A stretch of DNA of 64,000 nt from an uncultured Prevotellaceae bacterium (GCA_902770635.1 CACXTX010000003.1:16144-80143); one strand, 5' to 3'. Shown: positions 42,816-52,455, counted from the stretch's first letter. A program made the numbers and translations. Notes: a model not told the origin generated them from the sequence alone.

Positions 42816-44269
42816 ACTACCGACTGATATACAAGGTTTTGGGATCGCTGCTCTTCTTGCTTGGCACGTTGTTATTCATCTGTGCCTGTATTGCACTTTA
42901 TTATCATGAAGACGACTTCCTGGCCTTTGTTATCTCTACGATATTTGCCTCGTGCTGTGGTTTCATTCTGAAATACATGGGACGTGACGCCGATAACAAT
43001 CTGGGACGACGCGACTCCTATCTGCTAGTCACCGTCACATGGATTGTATTCAGTCTCTTAGGCATGCTACCCTTCCTCATCAGCGGCTATATCAGTAATG
43101 TTACGGATGCCTTCTTTGAGACCATGTCTGGCTTTACCACGACAGGAGCCACCATTTTAGACGATGTGGAATGGATACCCCATGCCACTCTCTATTGGCG
43201 TACACAGACCCAGTGGATTGGCGGTTTGGGAATCGTGTTCTTTACCATCGCCATCTTGCCCTCGATGGTAGGTAGTGGTAGTGTGAAAGTGTTTGCTGCA
43301 GAAGCTACAGGTCCTCTGAGAACCAAGATGCACCCTCGTCTTTCAACGATGGCCAAATGGATCTGGTCCATCTATCTGGCCCTGACCCTAGGCTGCATCT
43401 TCTCGTTCTATTTTGCTGGCATGGACTGGTTTGACAGCATCAACTACGCCATGACTACAACTGCTACTGGTGGTTTCTCTACACATAACGATTCTGCCGA
43501 GTTCTTCCAGTCGCCCACCATCGAGTACATTGCCATCTTGTTCCAGTTCTTGGCTGGCATCAACTTCATGATGCTCTACGTAGCCATTTTCAAACTCAGG
43601 CCAGGTTCCTTGTTCAAGAGTTCCGAGTTTAAGCTTTACATTACCATCATCGTCGGTGCCACCATATGGATTGGCTATCTGCTGATGACGCGTAACGGCT
43701 ACGGACTGGAAAGGGCCTTCCGTTGCGCCCTCTTCCAAGTGGTGTCGTTTATCACCACCACAGGACTGTTCAACGACGATGCTGCCATGTGGCCTCATAT
43801 CACTTGGGTTATTCTAGGCTGTCTGATGTTTACCGGAGCCTGCTCAGGTTCCACCACGGGAGGTTTCAAGTGCGTTCGCGTGGTCATGGTGTTCAAGGTG
43901 CTGCGCAACGAGTTCCACAAGCTCCTACACCCCAATGCCGTATTGCCTGTAAAGATTGATGAGGTACCCGTATCAAGGACTCAACTCTCCACCCTACTGG
44001 CTTTCTTTGCCATCTTCACCATCATGACTCTCCTTACTGCCACCCTGATGATAGCGGCAGGCATCGACAACACCAATGCCATCACCATCTCGCTGAGTTG
44101 CATCAGCAACGTAGGTCCAACACTGGGAACGCAGATTGGTCCTGTTATGTCATGGGGTGAACTGCCTGACTATGTGAAATGGCTCTGTTCTTTCCTGATG
44201 CTGGTAGGTCGTTTGGAAATTATGTCCGTATTGGTATTGTTCACCCGAGCTTTTTGGAAAGACAATTAA
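42809..44269 (+). CDS. trkH: Trk potassium transporter TrkH
   Basis: A 486-residue membrane protein with about ten helices. The selectivity-loop glycines appear in MSGFTTTGATIL, TTTATGGFSTHN, FITTTGLFND and SCISNVGPTLG. It forms the potassium pore with TrkA. Its stop codon abuts that of the convergent DUF4435 gene with no gap. Confidence 0.94.
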   Translation: MVNYRLIYKVLGSLLFLLGTLLFICACIALYYHEDDFLAFVISTIFASCCGFILKYMGRDADNNLGRRDSYLLVTVTWIVFSLLGMLPFLISGYISNVTDAFFETMSGFTTTGATILDDVEWIPHATLYWRTQTQWIGGLGIVFFTIAILPSMVGSGSVKVFAAEATGPLRTKMHPRLSTMAKWIWSIYLALTLGCIFSFYFAGMDWFDSINYAMTTTATGGFSTHNDSAEFFQSPTIEYIAILFQFLAGINFMMLYVAIFKLRPGSLFKSSEFKLYITIIVGATIWIGYLLMTRNGYGLERAFRCALFQVVSFITTTGLFNDDAAMWPHITWVILGCLMFTGACSGSTTGGFKCVRVVMVFKVLRNEFHKLLHPNAVLPVKIDEVPVSRTQLSTLLAFFAIFTIMTLLTATLMIAAGIDNTNAITISLSCISNVGPTLGTQIGPVMSWGELPDYVKWLCSFLMLVGRLEIMSVLVLFTRAFWKDN

Positions 44270-45286
44270 TTAGACAGTGTCTGGTGACTGGTGTGCTGGC
44301 GTAAGATAAGCCTCTATGTCGCGCTGTATGCGGTGGAAGTGTTCTGAAAGTATATAGCCCACATTCTTTTTCAGCGTCATGCGTATATCCAGTAGCGAGT
44401 GTTCGTAACAAGACATCTCATTTCTACGCTGTACGTGATGACGTGCCGTACGGTTTATCTCGTCTTGGCGTTCCTGTCTGAGCCGGTTGCACACTTTATT
44501 TAATATAGGTATCACCACCGCGTCGAACAAGTGGTGCCCCTGTATATATAAATAGGTGGTTTGCGGAGTCACGCCCAGTGCCTTGACACTCTCCTTGGTT
44601 TCCAGGTATTCTTCCTTGGCCAGAGGAAACTCTTGTTGCAAATGATGTACTTTCGTATTTACCTTGCGCCGCAAATGGGTAAGCGAGGGCAGAGGGTCAG
44701 CCACATTGAAACGCCCTGGGTCTATCACACGAGCGAAATCCGACATAGAAAACTTATTATGCAGTCCTCTCCTATAAGCCCATACAGACCAGACAAACAA
44801 CGGGAAGATGGCTTCGCTGTATTGGCTCATATAGTCTTCAAAGTCAAAGATACGATGGTCGTTCAGCGTGATAGCCACACACACGTCGTGAAGCGACGGA
44901 GCGTAGCATTGCATATTCTCAATGGCATAGACATAGGTATGGAATACATAAGGACTCTCCAACACCCTGCGCGACTGCGGTGTAGCACCCTGTAACAAGT
45001 AGTCGTAGTCGGCATCCACACAAGCTATCATGTCCGGTCCTATTTTATCGCCTATAAAATTCATCAGCACCGACTTCTTGCCTCTCTCCAGTTTTTTGTG
45101 CGAAGGCAGCATCACCTCAAAGTAGCGTGTCTGATCCTCATAGCGGCTCAACACAGTACGCCAAAAGTAGATATCATCGTAGCTCTCCACATAAGCCACG
45201 ATTCTTCGTCTTGCTTGCTTTGAGGTTAAACGGTTTGCTGCCTCAAAGTACTGACTGCTGAGATTATCCTTTAGTCTATTGGGCAT
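44270..45286 (-). CDS. DUF4435 Toprim protein (AriB-like)
   Basis: A 338-residue DUF4435 protein. Toprim-type motifs are AYVESYDDIYFW (Glu34) and ACVDADYDYL (D91, D93, D95), suited to metal-dependent nuclease chemistry. In PARIS phage defence, AriB is a DUF4435 Toprim nuclease released by the ATPase AriA. Here the gene follows an ABC-type ATPase gene with a 30-nt gap. An OLD-family-like or housekeeping role is also possible. Domain is sure; defence is inference. Confidence 0.75.
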   Translation of the reverse strand: MPNRLKDNLSSQYFEAANRLTSKQARRRIVAYVESYDDIYFWRTVLSRYEDQTRYFEVMLPSHKKLERGKKSVLMNFIGDKIGPDMIACVDADYDYLLQGATPQSRRVLESPYVFHTYVYAIENMQCYAPSLHDVCVAITLNDHRIFDFEDYMSQYSEAIFPLFVWSVWAYRRGLHNKFSMSDFARVIDPGRFNVADPLPSLTHLRRKVNTKVHHLQQEFPLAKEEYLETKESVKALGVTPQTTYLYIQGHHLFDAVVIPILNKVCNRLRQERQDEINRTARHHVQRRNEMSCYEHSLLDIRMTLKKNVGYILSEHFHRIQRDIEAYLTPAHQSPDTV

Positions 45287-45316
45287 AAATATGAATTACG
45301 CATAACGAATTATTAA

Positions 45317-46120
45317 TTACAGCGTAATATCGCTCACTTCCGTCACCTTGTCAAGCCATCCGTTCATGATGACTGCCGGCGAATGGGTGGTCAGTATAAT
45401 CTGCACGTTGGGGTTCAGTTCGACAATAAGCTCAATGAGTCGTTTCTGCCACTCAATATGCAGACTCACTTCAGGCTCGTCCATAAACAGCACGTAAGGC
45501 TGTTCATCCTCAACCAATACGGTCAACAGGATAGCCAGCATCTGTTTCTCACCACTCGACAGTTGGTAGGGCACCAATGTCTCGCCAATCTGCGAGAAGC
45601 GTATCTCGTTCTCCGTACGTACGATTTTCTTGCCCGTTTCCGCAAACAGGTCGTCCACTAGATCCTGGAAACGCGCCTTGGCCTTCGACAGTTTTTGGGC
45701 GGCATCTGCATTGCCTTTCTGCAGTTCCTCTATGATGCGATTGCCTATATTCACCTGATAGTCCAAATACTTGCGCTGCAGGTGGTACAACTGGAAGTCC
45801 AGAGCCGAACGGATACGAGCGTCCACCATGTTCAACGTCTCGTTGTCAAGTACAGGTGAATCCAATGAACGGATGATGTCAAAGCGGATGTGTGTGGCAT
45901 CCTCTGGGTCGGCAGTAATATGCACCCCCTTCAGCAGGTGGTTCACCAGGTCGCCATTGGTACACACGCTACGGAACACCTTGTTCAAAATCGTACTCTT
46001 ACCTACGCCGTTAATGCCACTTAAGATATTCACATGTGGGTCCAACTGCCACAAGATATGTTTCTTGCCACTCCACAGGGCCTCTATTTCTATTTGCTTA
46101 ATACACGTTGCGTACTTCAT
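45317..46120 (-). CDS. ABC-type AAA ATPase (AriA-like)
   Basis: A 267-residue ATPase from ATG 46120. The longer frame reads through the repeat-rich promoter and is unlikely. Walker A is SGINGVGKST (34-43), the ABC signature is YQLSSGEKQML, Walker B VLFMDEPEVSLH, and the H-loop TTHSP. Between them is a helical insert (about 120-180), as in AAA_15/21 proteins. Paired with the DUF4435 gene downstream, it resembles PARIS AriA but is shorter. Could sense phage proteins or have another role. Confidence 0.77.
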   Translation of the reverse strand: MKYATCIKQIEIEALWSGKKHILWQLDPHVNILSGINGVGKSTILNKVFRSVCTNGDLVNHLLKGVHITADPEDATHIRFDIIRSLDSPVLDNETLNMVDARIRSALDFQLYHLQRKYLDYQVNIGNRIIEELQKGNADAAQKLSKAKARFQDLVDDLFAETGKKIVRTENEIRFSQIGETLVPYQLSSGEKQMLAILLTVLVEDEQPYVLFMDEPEVSLHIEWQKRLIELIVELNPNVQIILTTHSPAVIMNGWLDKVTEVSDITL

Positions 46121-46137
46121 AGTCCTAAGTTTTGGTG

Positions 46138-46195
46138 CAAAGATACAAAAAAAAGTGAAAAGTGAAAAGTGAAAAGTGAAAAATTTGTACCTTTG
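46138..46195. promoter_or_regulatory. Divergent promoters separated by a GTGAAAA heptad array
   Basis: Minus -7 box TATCTTTG (46138-46145) serves the ATPase; plus -7 box TACCTTTG (46188-46195) serves the transporter. The 42 nt between them are mostly (TGAAAAG)n. Neither promoter has a clear TTTG -33; the repeat occupies that position for both. The transporter ATG at 46201 is 5 nt after its -7 box, implying a leaderless mRNA. Confidence 0.7.
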
Positions 46196-46200
46196 CATCC

Positions 46201-47133
46201 ATGAAACAAAACAAAGCACTAATAGCACACCTGAGCATGTTCGGAGCGTGTGCCGGCTGGGGGCTGATGGCTCCTGTGGGCAAAGACGCTATGACACATG
46301 GATTTGACGGTATCTCAATGGTGACCTTCCGCGTGGTAGGCGCTTGCCTGTTGTTCTGGATAGCATCACTGTTCGCCCCTAAGGAGCATGTGCCGATGAA
46401 GGACAAACTGATGTTTATCGGAGCAGGACTTTTCGGACTGGTCTGCAACCAGTGTTGCTACACTATCGGACTCAGTATCACCTCACCCATCAATGCCAGT
46501 ATAGTAACCACCTCGATGCCTATCTTCGCTATGCTGCTGGCTGCCATCATCCTAAAGGAGCCTATTACGGGCAAGAAGGCACTGGGCGTGCTGATGGGCT
46601 GTTCTGGTGCCTTGATGTTGATATTGACCTCAGCCTCACATACCAGTGATAAGGTAGGCGATATCCGTGGCGACTTGTTTTGCCTGTTTGCCCAGTTCTC
46701 CTTTGCGCTCTATCTGTCGCTGTTCAATCCGCTGATTCGTCGATATAACGTATTTACCATTAACAAGTATATGTTCTCATGGGCTACCCTGATGCTACTG
46801 CCCTTCACGTTCAACCATGTGGCTGACGTACTGAGCGCCCCCATCCCTACAACGACTTGGTGGGAGGTGGCCTATGTGGTTTGTATCGGCACCTTCTTCG
46901 GATATATCCTTACGATGATTGGTCAGCGCACCCTGCGCCCCACGGTAGTAAGCGTCTATAATTACGTGCAGCCTATCGTTTCCGTAGCCGCCTCATTGCT
47001 GATGGGCATTGGAATCCTGAAGCCCACCCATGCAGTGGCTGTCATTTTGGTGTTCAGCGGCGTATGGCTGGTAACGAAGTCGAAGTCGAGAAAAGACATG
47101 GAAAGGGAAAAAGAAAAGGCCGTCGCTAAATGA
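46201..47133 (+). CDS. DMT-superfamily transporter (EamA)
   Basis: A 310-residue inner-membrane protein with ten likely helices arranged as two EamA repeats (about 5-140 and 155-295). EamA proteins export amino acids or other metabolites; the substrate here is unknown. The last codons form part of a terminator hairpin. The mRNA appears leaderless. Confidence 0.85.
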   Translation: MKQNKALIAHLSMFGACAGWGLMAPVGKDAMTHGFDGISMVTFRVVGACLLFWIASLFAPKEHVPMKDKLMFIGAGLFGLVCNQCCYTIGLSITSPINASIVTTSMPIFAMLLAAIILKEPITGKKALGVLMGCSGALMLILTSASHTSDKVGDIRGDLFCLFAQFSFALYLSLFNPLIRRYNVFTINKYMFSWATLMLLPFTFNHVADVLSAPIPTTTWWEVAYVVCIGTFFGYILTMIGQRTLRPTVVSVYNYVQPIVSVAASLLMGIGILKPTHAVAVILVFSGVWLVTKSKSRKDMEREKEKAVAK

Positions 47134-47147
47134 CGGCCTTTCTTCTT
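47115..47147 (+). terminator. Terminator overlapping the transporter 3' end
   Basis: A 9-bp stem AAGGCCGTC/GACGGCCTT enclosing the stop codon, followed by TTCTTCTTGTCTTT. The 5' arm is coding. Confidence 0.75.
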
Positions 47148-47151
47148 GTCT

Positions 47152-47775
47152 TTATTCCAAGAGTAGATTCTCAGGGCGATCGCCTTGTTCTTTTGTCCAA
47201 AAGTCTTCCATCCTGAGATAGAAAATCAGCATGCTGTAAGCAGGTATCATGCTAGTAGCCGTACCTTTATAAGCTAACTGATAGGGAATGAACACCTTAA
47301 AGTAGTCGCCACGGTTCATGTGCTGCAACGCCGTCGAGAAGCCCTCAATGAAATTGCCAACACAGCCCTTGTAGGGATTGCTCACACCCTCCTCATACTT
47401 GCCAGCATAAGAACTGTCGAACACCAAGCCATTAGGTGAACTGGTTGACGGCAGCAAGACACCTTGGTAGTGTATTTCCACCGTGTCCGTAGCCATCGGA
47501 AATACATTGCCTGGGCCTTCCTTCAGTATCTGAACGACGATATTGTCGGTAGGTTTCCCTTCCACATCAGAATATTCAGCGCGATTCACGCCTCTGAATA
47601 TCTTCCAGTCTTTACCTTCGGCAATGGAGTCCTTCGCGTCATTATAAATCTTCAGGAAAGCCTGATCGTTCTTGTTCTGCCAGTCGGGGAACTCCTCGGG
47701 CGTATCGTCAGACTCCTGACAGGAAGTCATGCCGAAGAGCGCTACAGCCACCCAAATGAGATATTTTATTTTCAT
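47152..47775 (-). CDS. FKBP-type peptidyl-prolyl isomerase lipoprotein
   Basis: A 207-residue protein with a lipobox (GMTSC, Cys19) and a C-terminal FKBP-like domain: DTVEIHYQGVLL, FDSSYAGK, GFSTALQHMNRGDYFKVFIPYQLAYKG. It probably assists folding of outer-membrane or secreted proteins. The N-terminal 40 residues are an acidic linker. It lies 3 nt downstream of glyQS on the minus strand. Confidence 0.88.
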   Translation of the reverse strand: MKIKYLIWVAVALFGMTSCQESDDTPEEFPDWQNKNDQAFLKIYNDAKDSIAEGKDWKIFRGVNRAEYSDVEGKPTDNIVVQILKEGPGNVFPMATDTVEIHYQGVLLPSTSSPNGLVFDSSYAGKYEEGVSNPYKGCVGNFIEGFSTALQHMNRGDYFKVFIPYQLAYKGTATSMIPAYSMLIFYLRMEDFWTKEQGDRPENLLLE

Positions 47776-47778
47776 GCC

Positions 47779-49320
47779 TTATTGCAGTTTCTTTAACAGA
47801 CTTGCGATGCTTACCTTATCCTCGATGATAGCAGCCAGGTCGCTGATATTCACACGCTCCTGCTCCATCGTGTCACGGAAGCGAAGGGTTACCTTGCCAT
47901 CTACGAGCGAGTCGTGGTCAACGGTTACGCAGTAAGGAGTACCGATAGCATCCTGACGACGATAGCGCTTTCCGATAGAATCCTTCTCGTCATACTGGCA
48001 GTTGAAGTGGAACTTCAGGTCGTTAATAATCTCACGAGCCTTCTCGGGCAGCCCGTCTTTCTTAACCAGCGGCATCACAGCCAGCTTCACAGGAGCCAGG
48101 GCTGCAGGCAGACGAAGCACTACGCGGGTCTCGCCATTCTCCAGTTTCTCCTCGCAGTAAGAGTGGCACATGATAGAAAGGAACATACGGTCCACACCGA
48201 TAGAGGTTTCGATGACGAACGGCGTATAGCTCTCATTGGTCTGTGGGTCGAAATATTTGATGCTCTTGCCAGAGTACTTCTCATGCTGGCTCAGGTCGAA
48301 GTTGGTACGAGAGTGGATACCCTCCACCTCCTTGAATCCGAATGGCATCTTGAACTCGATGTCCGTAGCGGCATTGGCATAGTGAGCCAACTTGTCGTGA
48401 TCGTGGAAACGGTAGTTCTCGGCGCCGAAACCTAATGCCTGGTGCCAAGCCATACGTGTCTGCTTCCACTTGGGGAACCACTCCAGCTCTGTGCCAGGCT
48501 GTACGAAGAACTGCATCTCCATCTGCTCGAACTCACGCATGCGGAAAATGAACTGACGAGCCACAATCTCGTTACGGAAAGCCTTACCAATCTGGGCGAT
48601 ACCGAAAGGAATCTTCATACGGCCCGTCTTCTGCACATTCAGGTAGTTTACAAAGATACCCTGAGCCGTCTCAGGACGCAGGTAAACCTTCATAGAGCCA
48701 TCAGCCGAAGCACCCATCTCTGTAGAGAACATCAGGTTGAACTGACGAACGTCCGTCCAGTTTCTGGTACCGCTGATAGGACATACAATCTCCTCGTCCA
48801 GGATAATCTGCTTGAGCGCCTCCAGATCGGGTCCCTGCATGGCAGCGGCATAGCGGGCATGCAGTGCGTCGCGCTTCTCCTTAGTTTCCTTCACGCGCTC
48901 GCTGGTCTCCAGATACTTCGCCTCGTCAAAGCTGTCGCCAAAGCGCTTGCGAGCCTTCTCTACCTCCTTCTGAATCTTCTCGTCGTACTTGGCTATCTGG
49001 TCCTCTATCAGTACGTCAGCACGATAGCGCTTCTTCGAGTCGCGGTTGTCTATCAAGGGATCGTTGAAGGCATCCACGTGACCAGAAGCCTTCCATATCG
49101 TGGGGTGCATAAAGATGGCACTATCAATGCCCACGATGTTCTCGTGCAGCAGTACCATCGACTTCCACCAGTATTCCTTAATATTATTCTTCAACTCCAC
49201 ACCGTTCTGACCATAGTCATAGACAGCGCCTAATCCATCGTAGATATCACTGCTGGGGAAAACGAAACCATACTCCTTACAATGACTCACGATTTTCTTA
49301 AATACATCTTCTTGTGCCAT
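47779..49320 (-). CDS. glyQS: Glycine--tRNA ligase (single-chain)
   Basis: A 513-residue class II enzyme charging tRNA-Gly. It is the alpha2 type, not the alpha/beta heterotetramer. Motif 2 lies near YLRPETAQGIFVNY and FRNEIVARQFIFRMREFEQ, and motif 3 near IGVDRMFLSIM. A C-terminal anticodon-binding domain (about 410-513) is present. The promoter 65 nt upstream is strong. Confidence 0.95.
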   Translation of the reverse strand: MAQEDVFKKIVSHCKEYGFVFPSSDIYDGLGAVYDYGQNGVELKNNIKEYWWKSMVLLHENIVGIDSAIFMHPTIWKASGHVDAFNDPLIDNRDSKKRYRADVLIEDQIAKYDEKIQKEVEKARKRFGDSFDEAKYLETSERVKETKEKRDALHARYAAAMQGPDLEALKQIILDEEIVCPISGTRNWTDVRQFNLMFSTEMGASADGSMKVYLRPETAQGIFVNYLNVQKTGRMKIPFGIAQIGKAFRNEIVARQFIFRMREFEQMEMQFFVQPGTELEWFPKWKQTRMAWHQALGFGAENYRFHDHDKLAHYANAATDIEFKMPFGFKEVEGIHSRTNFDLSQHEKYSGKSIKYFDPQTNESYTPFVIETSIGVDRMFLSIMCHSYCEEKLENGETRVVLRLPAALAPVKLAVMPLVKKDGLPEKAREIINDLKFHFNCQYDEKDSIGKRYRRQDAIGTPYCVTVDHDSLVDGKVTLRFRDTMEQERVNISDLAAIIEDKVSIASLLKKLQ

Positions 49321-49384
49321 AAATATCTTTATATTTTACTAATCTATTTTGTCGCTTGGACCTTTAGGTCTAAGAATTTGCCTG

Positions 49385-49416
49385 CAAAGGTACGAATAAG
49401 TGAGAAGAAAACCAAA
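49385..49416 (-). promoter_or_regulatory. Promoter of glyQS
   Basis: -7 TACCTTTG (49385-49392), 20-nt spacer with CTCACTTATTCG, -33 TTTG (49413-49416). An upstream segment up to 49440 is also similar to that of tRNA-Leu. Confidence 0.85.
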
Positions 49417-49472
49417 AGAATTTTGAGTTTTCTCAAGCGAAAGCACTGAAGACCAAAGGTTATATGTTACGA

Positions 49473-49524
49473 TTGCTACATTTAAATCTTACAATTGCTA
49501 GCATTAATGGTAGCAATTTTTTTC
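49473..49524 (+). other. Alternative hairpins ending in a T-run
   Basis: ATTGCTAC (49473-49480) can pair with GTAGCAAT (49511-49518), or AATTGCTA (49494-49501) with TAGCAATT (49512-49519), followed by seven T. The two are mutually exclusive and the second is an intrinsic terminator. No gene on this strand ends here, so it may end a small RNA or act on a leader. The rest of the 386-nt gap holds only the two flanking promoters. Confidence 0.45.
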
Positions 49525-49647
49525 CTTAATTCATTCCACATCAACCAAAGGTTCCCACGGAATACAATTTTTTTCTTATAATTGAAAACATCAGTGTACG
49601 CAGGATATTGAAAATAAAGGTATCAAAGTGAAAACCAAGGTTTAAAA

Positions 49648-49679
49648 TTTGCAGGTATCAGAGTTTTTTCGTATATTTG
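49648..49679 (+). promoter_or_regulatory. Promoter of parC
   Basis: -33 TTTG (49648-49651), 20-nt spacer, -7 TATATTTG (49672-49679). The leader is about 22 nt. Confidence 0.8.
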
Positions 49680-49706
49680 CACAAAAATTTTCGATAACTG
49701 TTTAGA

Positions 49707-52451
49707 ATGGACGACGAAATTAAAGACCAAATTCCTGTGAACGAAGAGAATACAGAGGACATCGAAAACTCTGAGATAACGGAAGGTGCCGAGAACACCG
49801 ATGTAATGGAAGACTCTGAGGCGCACTCCGACTATCGCCCCGTCAACCGCTTTGATGCTGCTGCTGTCCATCACCTGAGCGGCATGTACCAGAACTGGTT
49901 CCTGGACTATGCTTCGTATGTCATCCTGGAGCGTGCCGTGCCCCATATCGAGGACGGACTGAAACCTGTACAACGCCGCATCCTGCACTCGATGAAGCGC
50001 ATGGACGACGGGCGTTATAATAAGGTGGCAAACATCGTGGGACACACCATGCAGTTCCACCCTCATGGCGATGCCTCTATCGGCGACGCCCTGGTACAGA
50101 TGGGACAGAAGGACCTGCTCATCGACACACAGGGAAACTGGGGTAACATCCTGACGGGTAACCGTGCTGCAGCACCGCGATACATCGAGGCCCGACTCTC
50201 CAAGTTTGCGCTGGACACGGTGTTCAACCCCAAGACGACGGAGTGGCAGATGTCATACGACGGTCGTAACAAGGAGCCTATCACGCTGCCCGTAAAGTTC
50301 CCGTTGCTGCTGGCACAGGGTGCTGAGGGTATTGCCGTAGGTCTGTCGTCCAAGATTTTGCCTCATAATTTCGTAGAGCTGTGCGATGCTGCCATAGCCT
50401 ATCTGCACGACGAGGAGTTCCATCTCTACCCTGACTTCCCCACGGGTGGCAGCATTGACGTGTCGAAATACAACGACGGACAGCGCGGTGGCGTGCTGAA
50501 AGTGCGTGCCAAGATAGAGAAGCTGGACCCGAAGACGCTGGTCATCCGCGAGATTCCGTTCTCGAAGACTACCGAGACCATCATCGACTCCATTCTGAAA
50601 GCCATTGAGAAAGGAAAGATCAAGGCCCGCCACGTGGAAGACCTGACAGCTTCGAAGGTCGAGATACAAGTGCAACTGGCTCCTGGGGTATCGAGCGACA
50701 AGACGCTGGATGCGCTCTATGCCTTCTCGGACTGCGAAATCAACATATCGCCCAACTGTTGTGTGATTGAGGACAACAAGCCTCAGTTCCTGACGGTGAG
50801 CGACGTGCTTCGCCACTCGGTGGACCGCACCAAGGACCTGATTCGCCAGGAGTTGGAAATCCGCAAGGGCGAACTGTTGGAGCAACTCCACTTCAGCTCC
50901 CTGGAGAAAATCTTCATTGAGGAGCGCATCTATAAGGACAAGAAATTCGAACAGGCTCCCGACATCGACAGTGTATGCGAGCATATTGACGAGCGCTTGA
51001 CTCCGTATTATCCGCAGATGGTTCGTGAGGTCACCAAGGACGACATCCTCCGACTGCTGGAAATCAAGATGCAACGCATCCTGAAGTTCAACAAGGACAA
51101 AGCCGACGAGCTGATGGCGCGTATCAAGGCGGAGATAGAAGAGATAGACCGCGACCTGGCCAACCTGGTGGAGGTTACAGCCAACTGGTTCCAGTTCCTG
51201 AAGGACAAGTACGGCAAAGACCATCCGCGACTGACGGAGATACGTAACTTCGACACCATCGAGGCCACGAAGGTGGTGGAGGCAAACCAAAAGCTCTACA
51301 TCAACCGTCAGGACGGCTTTATCGGTACAGGTCTTAAGAAGGACGAGTTTGTATGCAACTGCTCGGATATCGACGACATCATCATCTTCTACAAGGACGG
51401 TAAGTTCAAGGTGGTTCGCGTGGCAGACAAGCTGTTTGTGGGCAAAAACGTGATGTGGCTGGACGTGTTCAAGAAGAACGACCAGCGCACCATCTACAAC
51501 GCCGTGTATCGCGACGGTTCGAAGGGCTACTATTACATCAAGCGTTTCAACGTATCGTCCATCACCCGCGACCGCGAATACGACATCACTGCCGGCACCA
51601 AGGGTTCCCGTGTGGTTTACTTCACGTCGAACCCCAATGGCGAGGCAGAGGTCATCAAGGTGACACTCGACCCGGCACCCAAACTGAAGAAAGTATTCTT
51701 CGACAAAGACTTCTCAGAAGTGATGATCAAGGGGCGCGCAGCCAAGGGTAACCTCTTGACGAAATACCAGATACACCGCATCGGCATGAAGAGCCGCGGC
51801 CACTCTACGCTGGGAGGCCGCAAGGTGTGGTACGACCCCGACGTGAACCGTCTGAACTACGACGAGCACGGACGCCTGCTGGGCGAGTTCTTTGACGGCG
51901 ACCAGATACTGGTCATCCTGAAGAACGGCGACTACTACCTGACCAACTTCGACCCCAACAACCACTTCGAGGACAACATCCAGCTCATTGAGAAGTATGA
52001 GGTTGACAAGGTGTGGACTTGTGTGCTGCTGGATGCAGACAACCAGGGCTACCCCTACATCAAGCGATTCCAGATGGAGGCCACCAAGCGTAAGCAGAAC
52101 TTCATCGGCGAGAATGCCAACTCACAACAGTTGTTGCTCACCGACACCTGCTATCCCCGCCTGCTGGTGACCTATGGTGGCAACGATGCCTTCCGTGGTA
52201 CAGAAGAAGTGGATGCAGAACAGTTCATCTCCGTCAAGGGTTTCAAGGCCAAAGGCAAGCGTCTGACCACCTGGCAGATAGAGAAGATAGAAGAACTGGA
52301 GCCCCTACGTTTCCCTGAGGCTGAGGAGAAGCCCGAGGAATCCGAGGAGGAAGAGGAGAATCTGGACCCCGATGCCGGCAAGAGTCAGCAGGACGTACTG
52401 GACGAGCTCACAGGTCAACTCACCATCAATTTCTTCCCCGATGAAGAGTAA
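49707..52451 (+). CDS. parC: DNA topoisomerase IV subunit A
   Basis: The DNA-breaking subunit of a type IIA topoisomerase. The N-terminal 60 residues are acidic and low complexity. The breakage domain has HPHGDASIGDALVQMGQ (quinolone region) and catalytic Tyr159 in APRYIEARLS. A C-terminal beta-propeller-like region (about 540-860) lacks a clear GyrA box, supporting ParC. The tail is very acidic (SEEEEENLDPDAG). Confidence 0.9.
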   Translation: MDDEIKDQIPVNEENTEDIENSEITEGAENTDVMEDSEAHSDYRPVNRFDAAAVHHLSGMYQNWFLDYASYVILERAVPHIEDGLKPVQRRILHSMKRMDDGRYNKVANIVGHTMQFHPHGDASIGDALVQMGQKDLLIDTQGNWGNILTGNRAAAPRYIEARLSKFALDTVFNPKTTEWQMSYDGRNKEPITLPVKFPLLLAQGAEGIAVGLSSKILPHNFVELCDAAIAYLHDEEFHLYPDFPTGGSIDVSKYNDGQRGGVLKVRAKIEKLDPKTLVIREIPFSKTTETIIDSILKAIEKGKIKARHVEDLTASKVEIQVQLAPGVSSDKTLDALYAFSDCEINISPNCCVIEDNKPQFLTVSDVLRHSVDRTKDLIRQELEIRKGELLEQLHFSSLEKIFIEERIYKDKKFEQAPDIDSVCEHIDERLTPYYPQMVREVTKDDILRLLEIKMQRILKFNKDKADELMARIKAEIEEIDRDLANLVEVTANWFQFLKDKYGKDHPRLTEIRNFDTIEATKVVEANQKLYINRQDGFIGTGLKKDEFVCNCSDIDDIIIFYKDGKFKVVRVADKLFVGKNVMWLDVFKKNDQRTIYNAVYRDGSKGYYYIKRFNVSSITRDREYDITAGTKGSRVVYFTSNPNGEAEVIKVTLDPAPKLKKVFFDKDFSEVMIKGRAAKGNLLTKYQIHRIGMKSRGHSTLGGRKVWYDPDVNRLNYDEHGRLLGEFFDGDQILVILKNGDYYLTNFDPNNHFEDNIQLIEKYEVDKVWTCVLLDADNQGYPYIKRFQMEATKRKQNFIGENANSQQLLLTDTCYPRLLVTYGGNDAFRGTEEVDAEQFISVKGFKAKGKRLTTWQIEKIEELEPLRFPEAEEKPEESEEEEENLDPDAGKSQQDVLDELTGQLTINFFPDEE

Positions 52452-52455
52452 TATC

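Noticed and set aside
49321-49384. A T-box leader before glyQS
   Set aside because: The leader is only about 60 nt with a short hairpin and lacks a T-box sequence or terminator.
50253-51290. A 345-codon minus-strand ORF inside parC
   Set aside because: Antisense shadow of a conserved topoisomerase gene.
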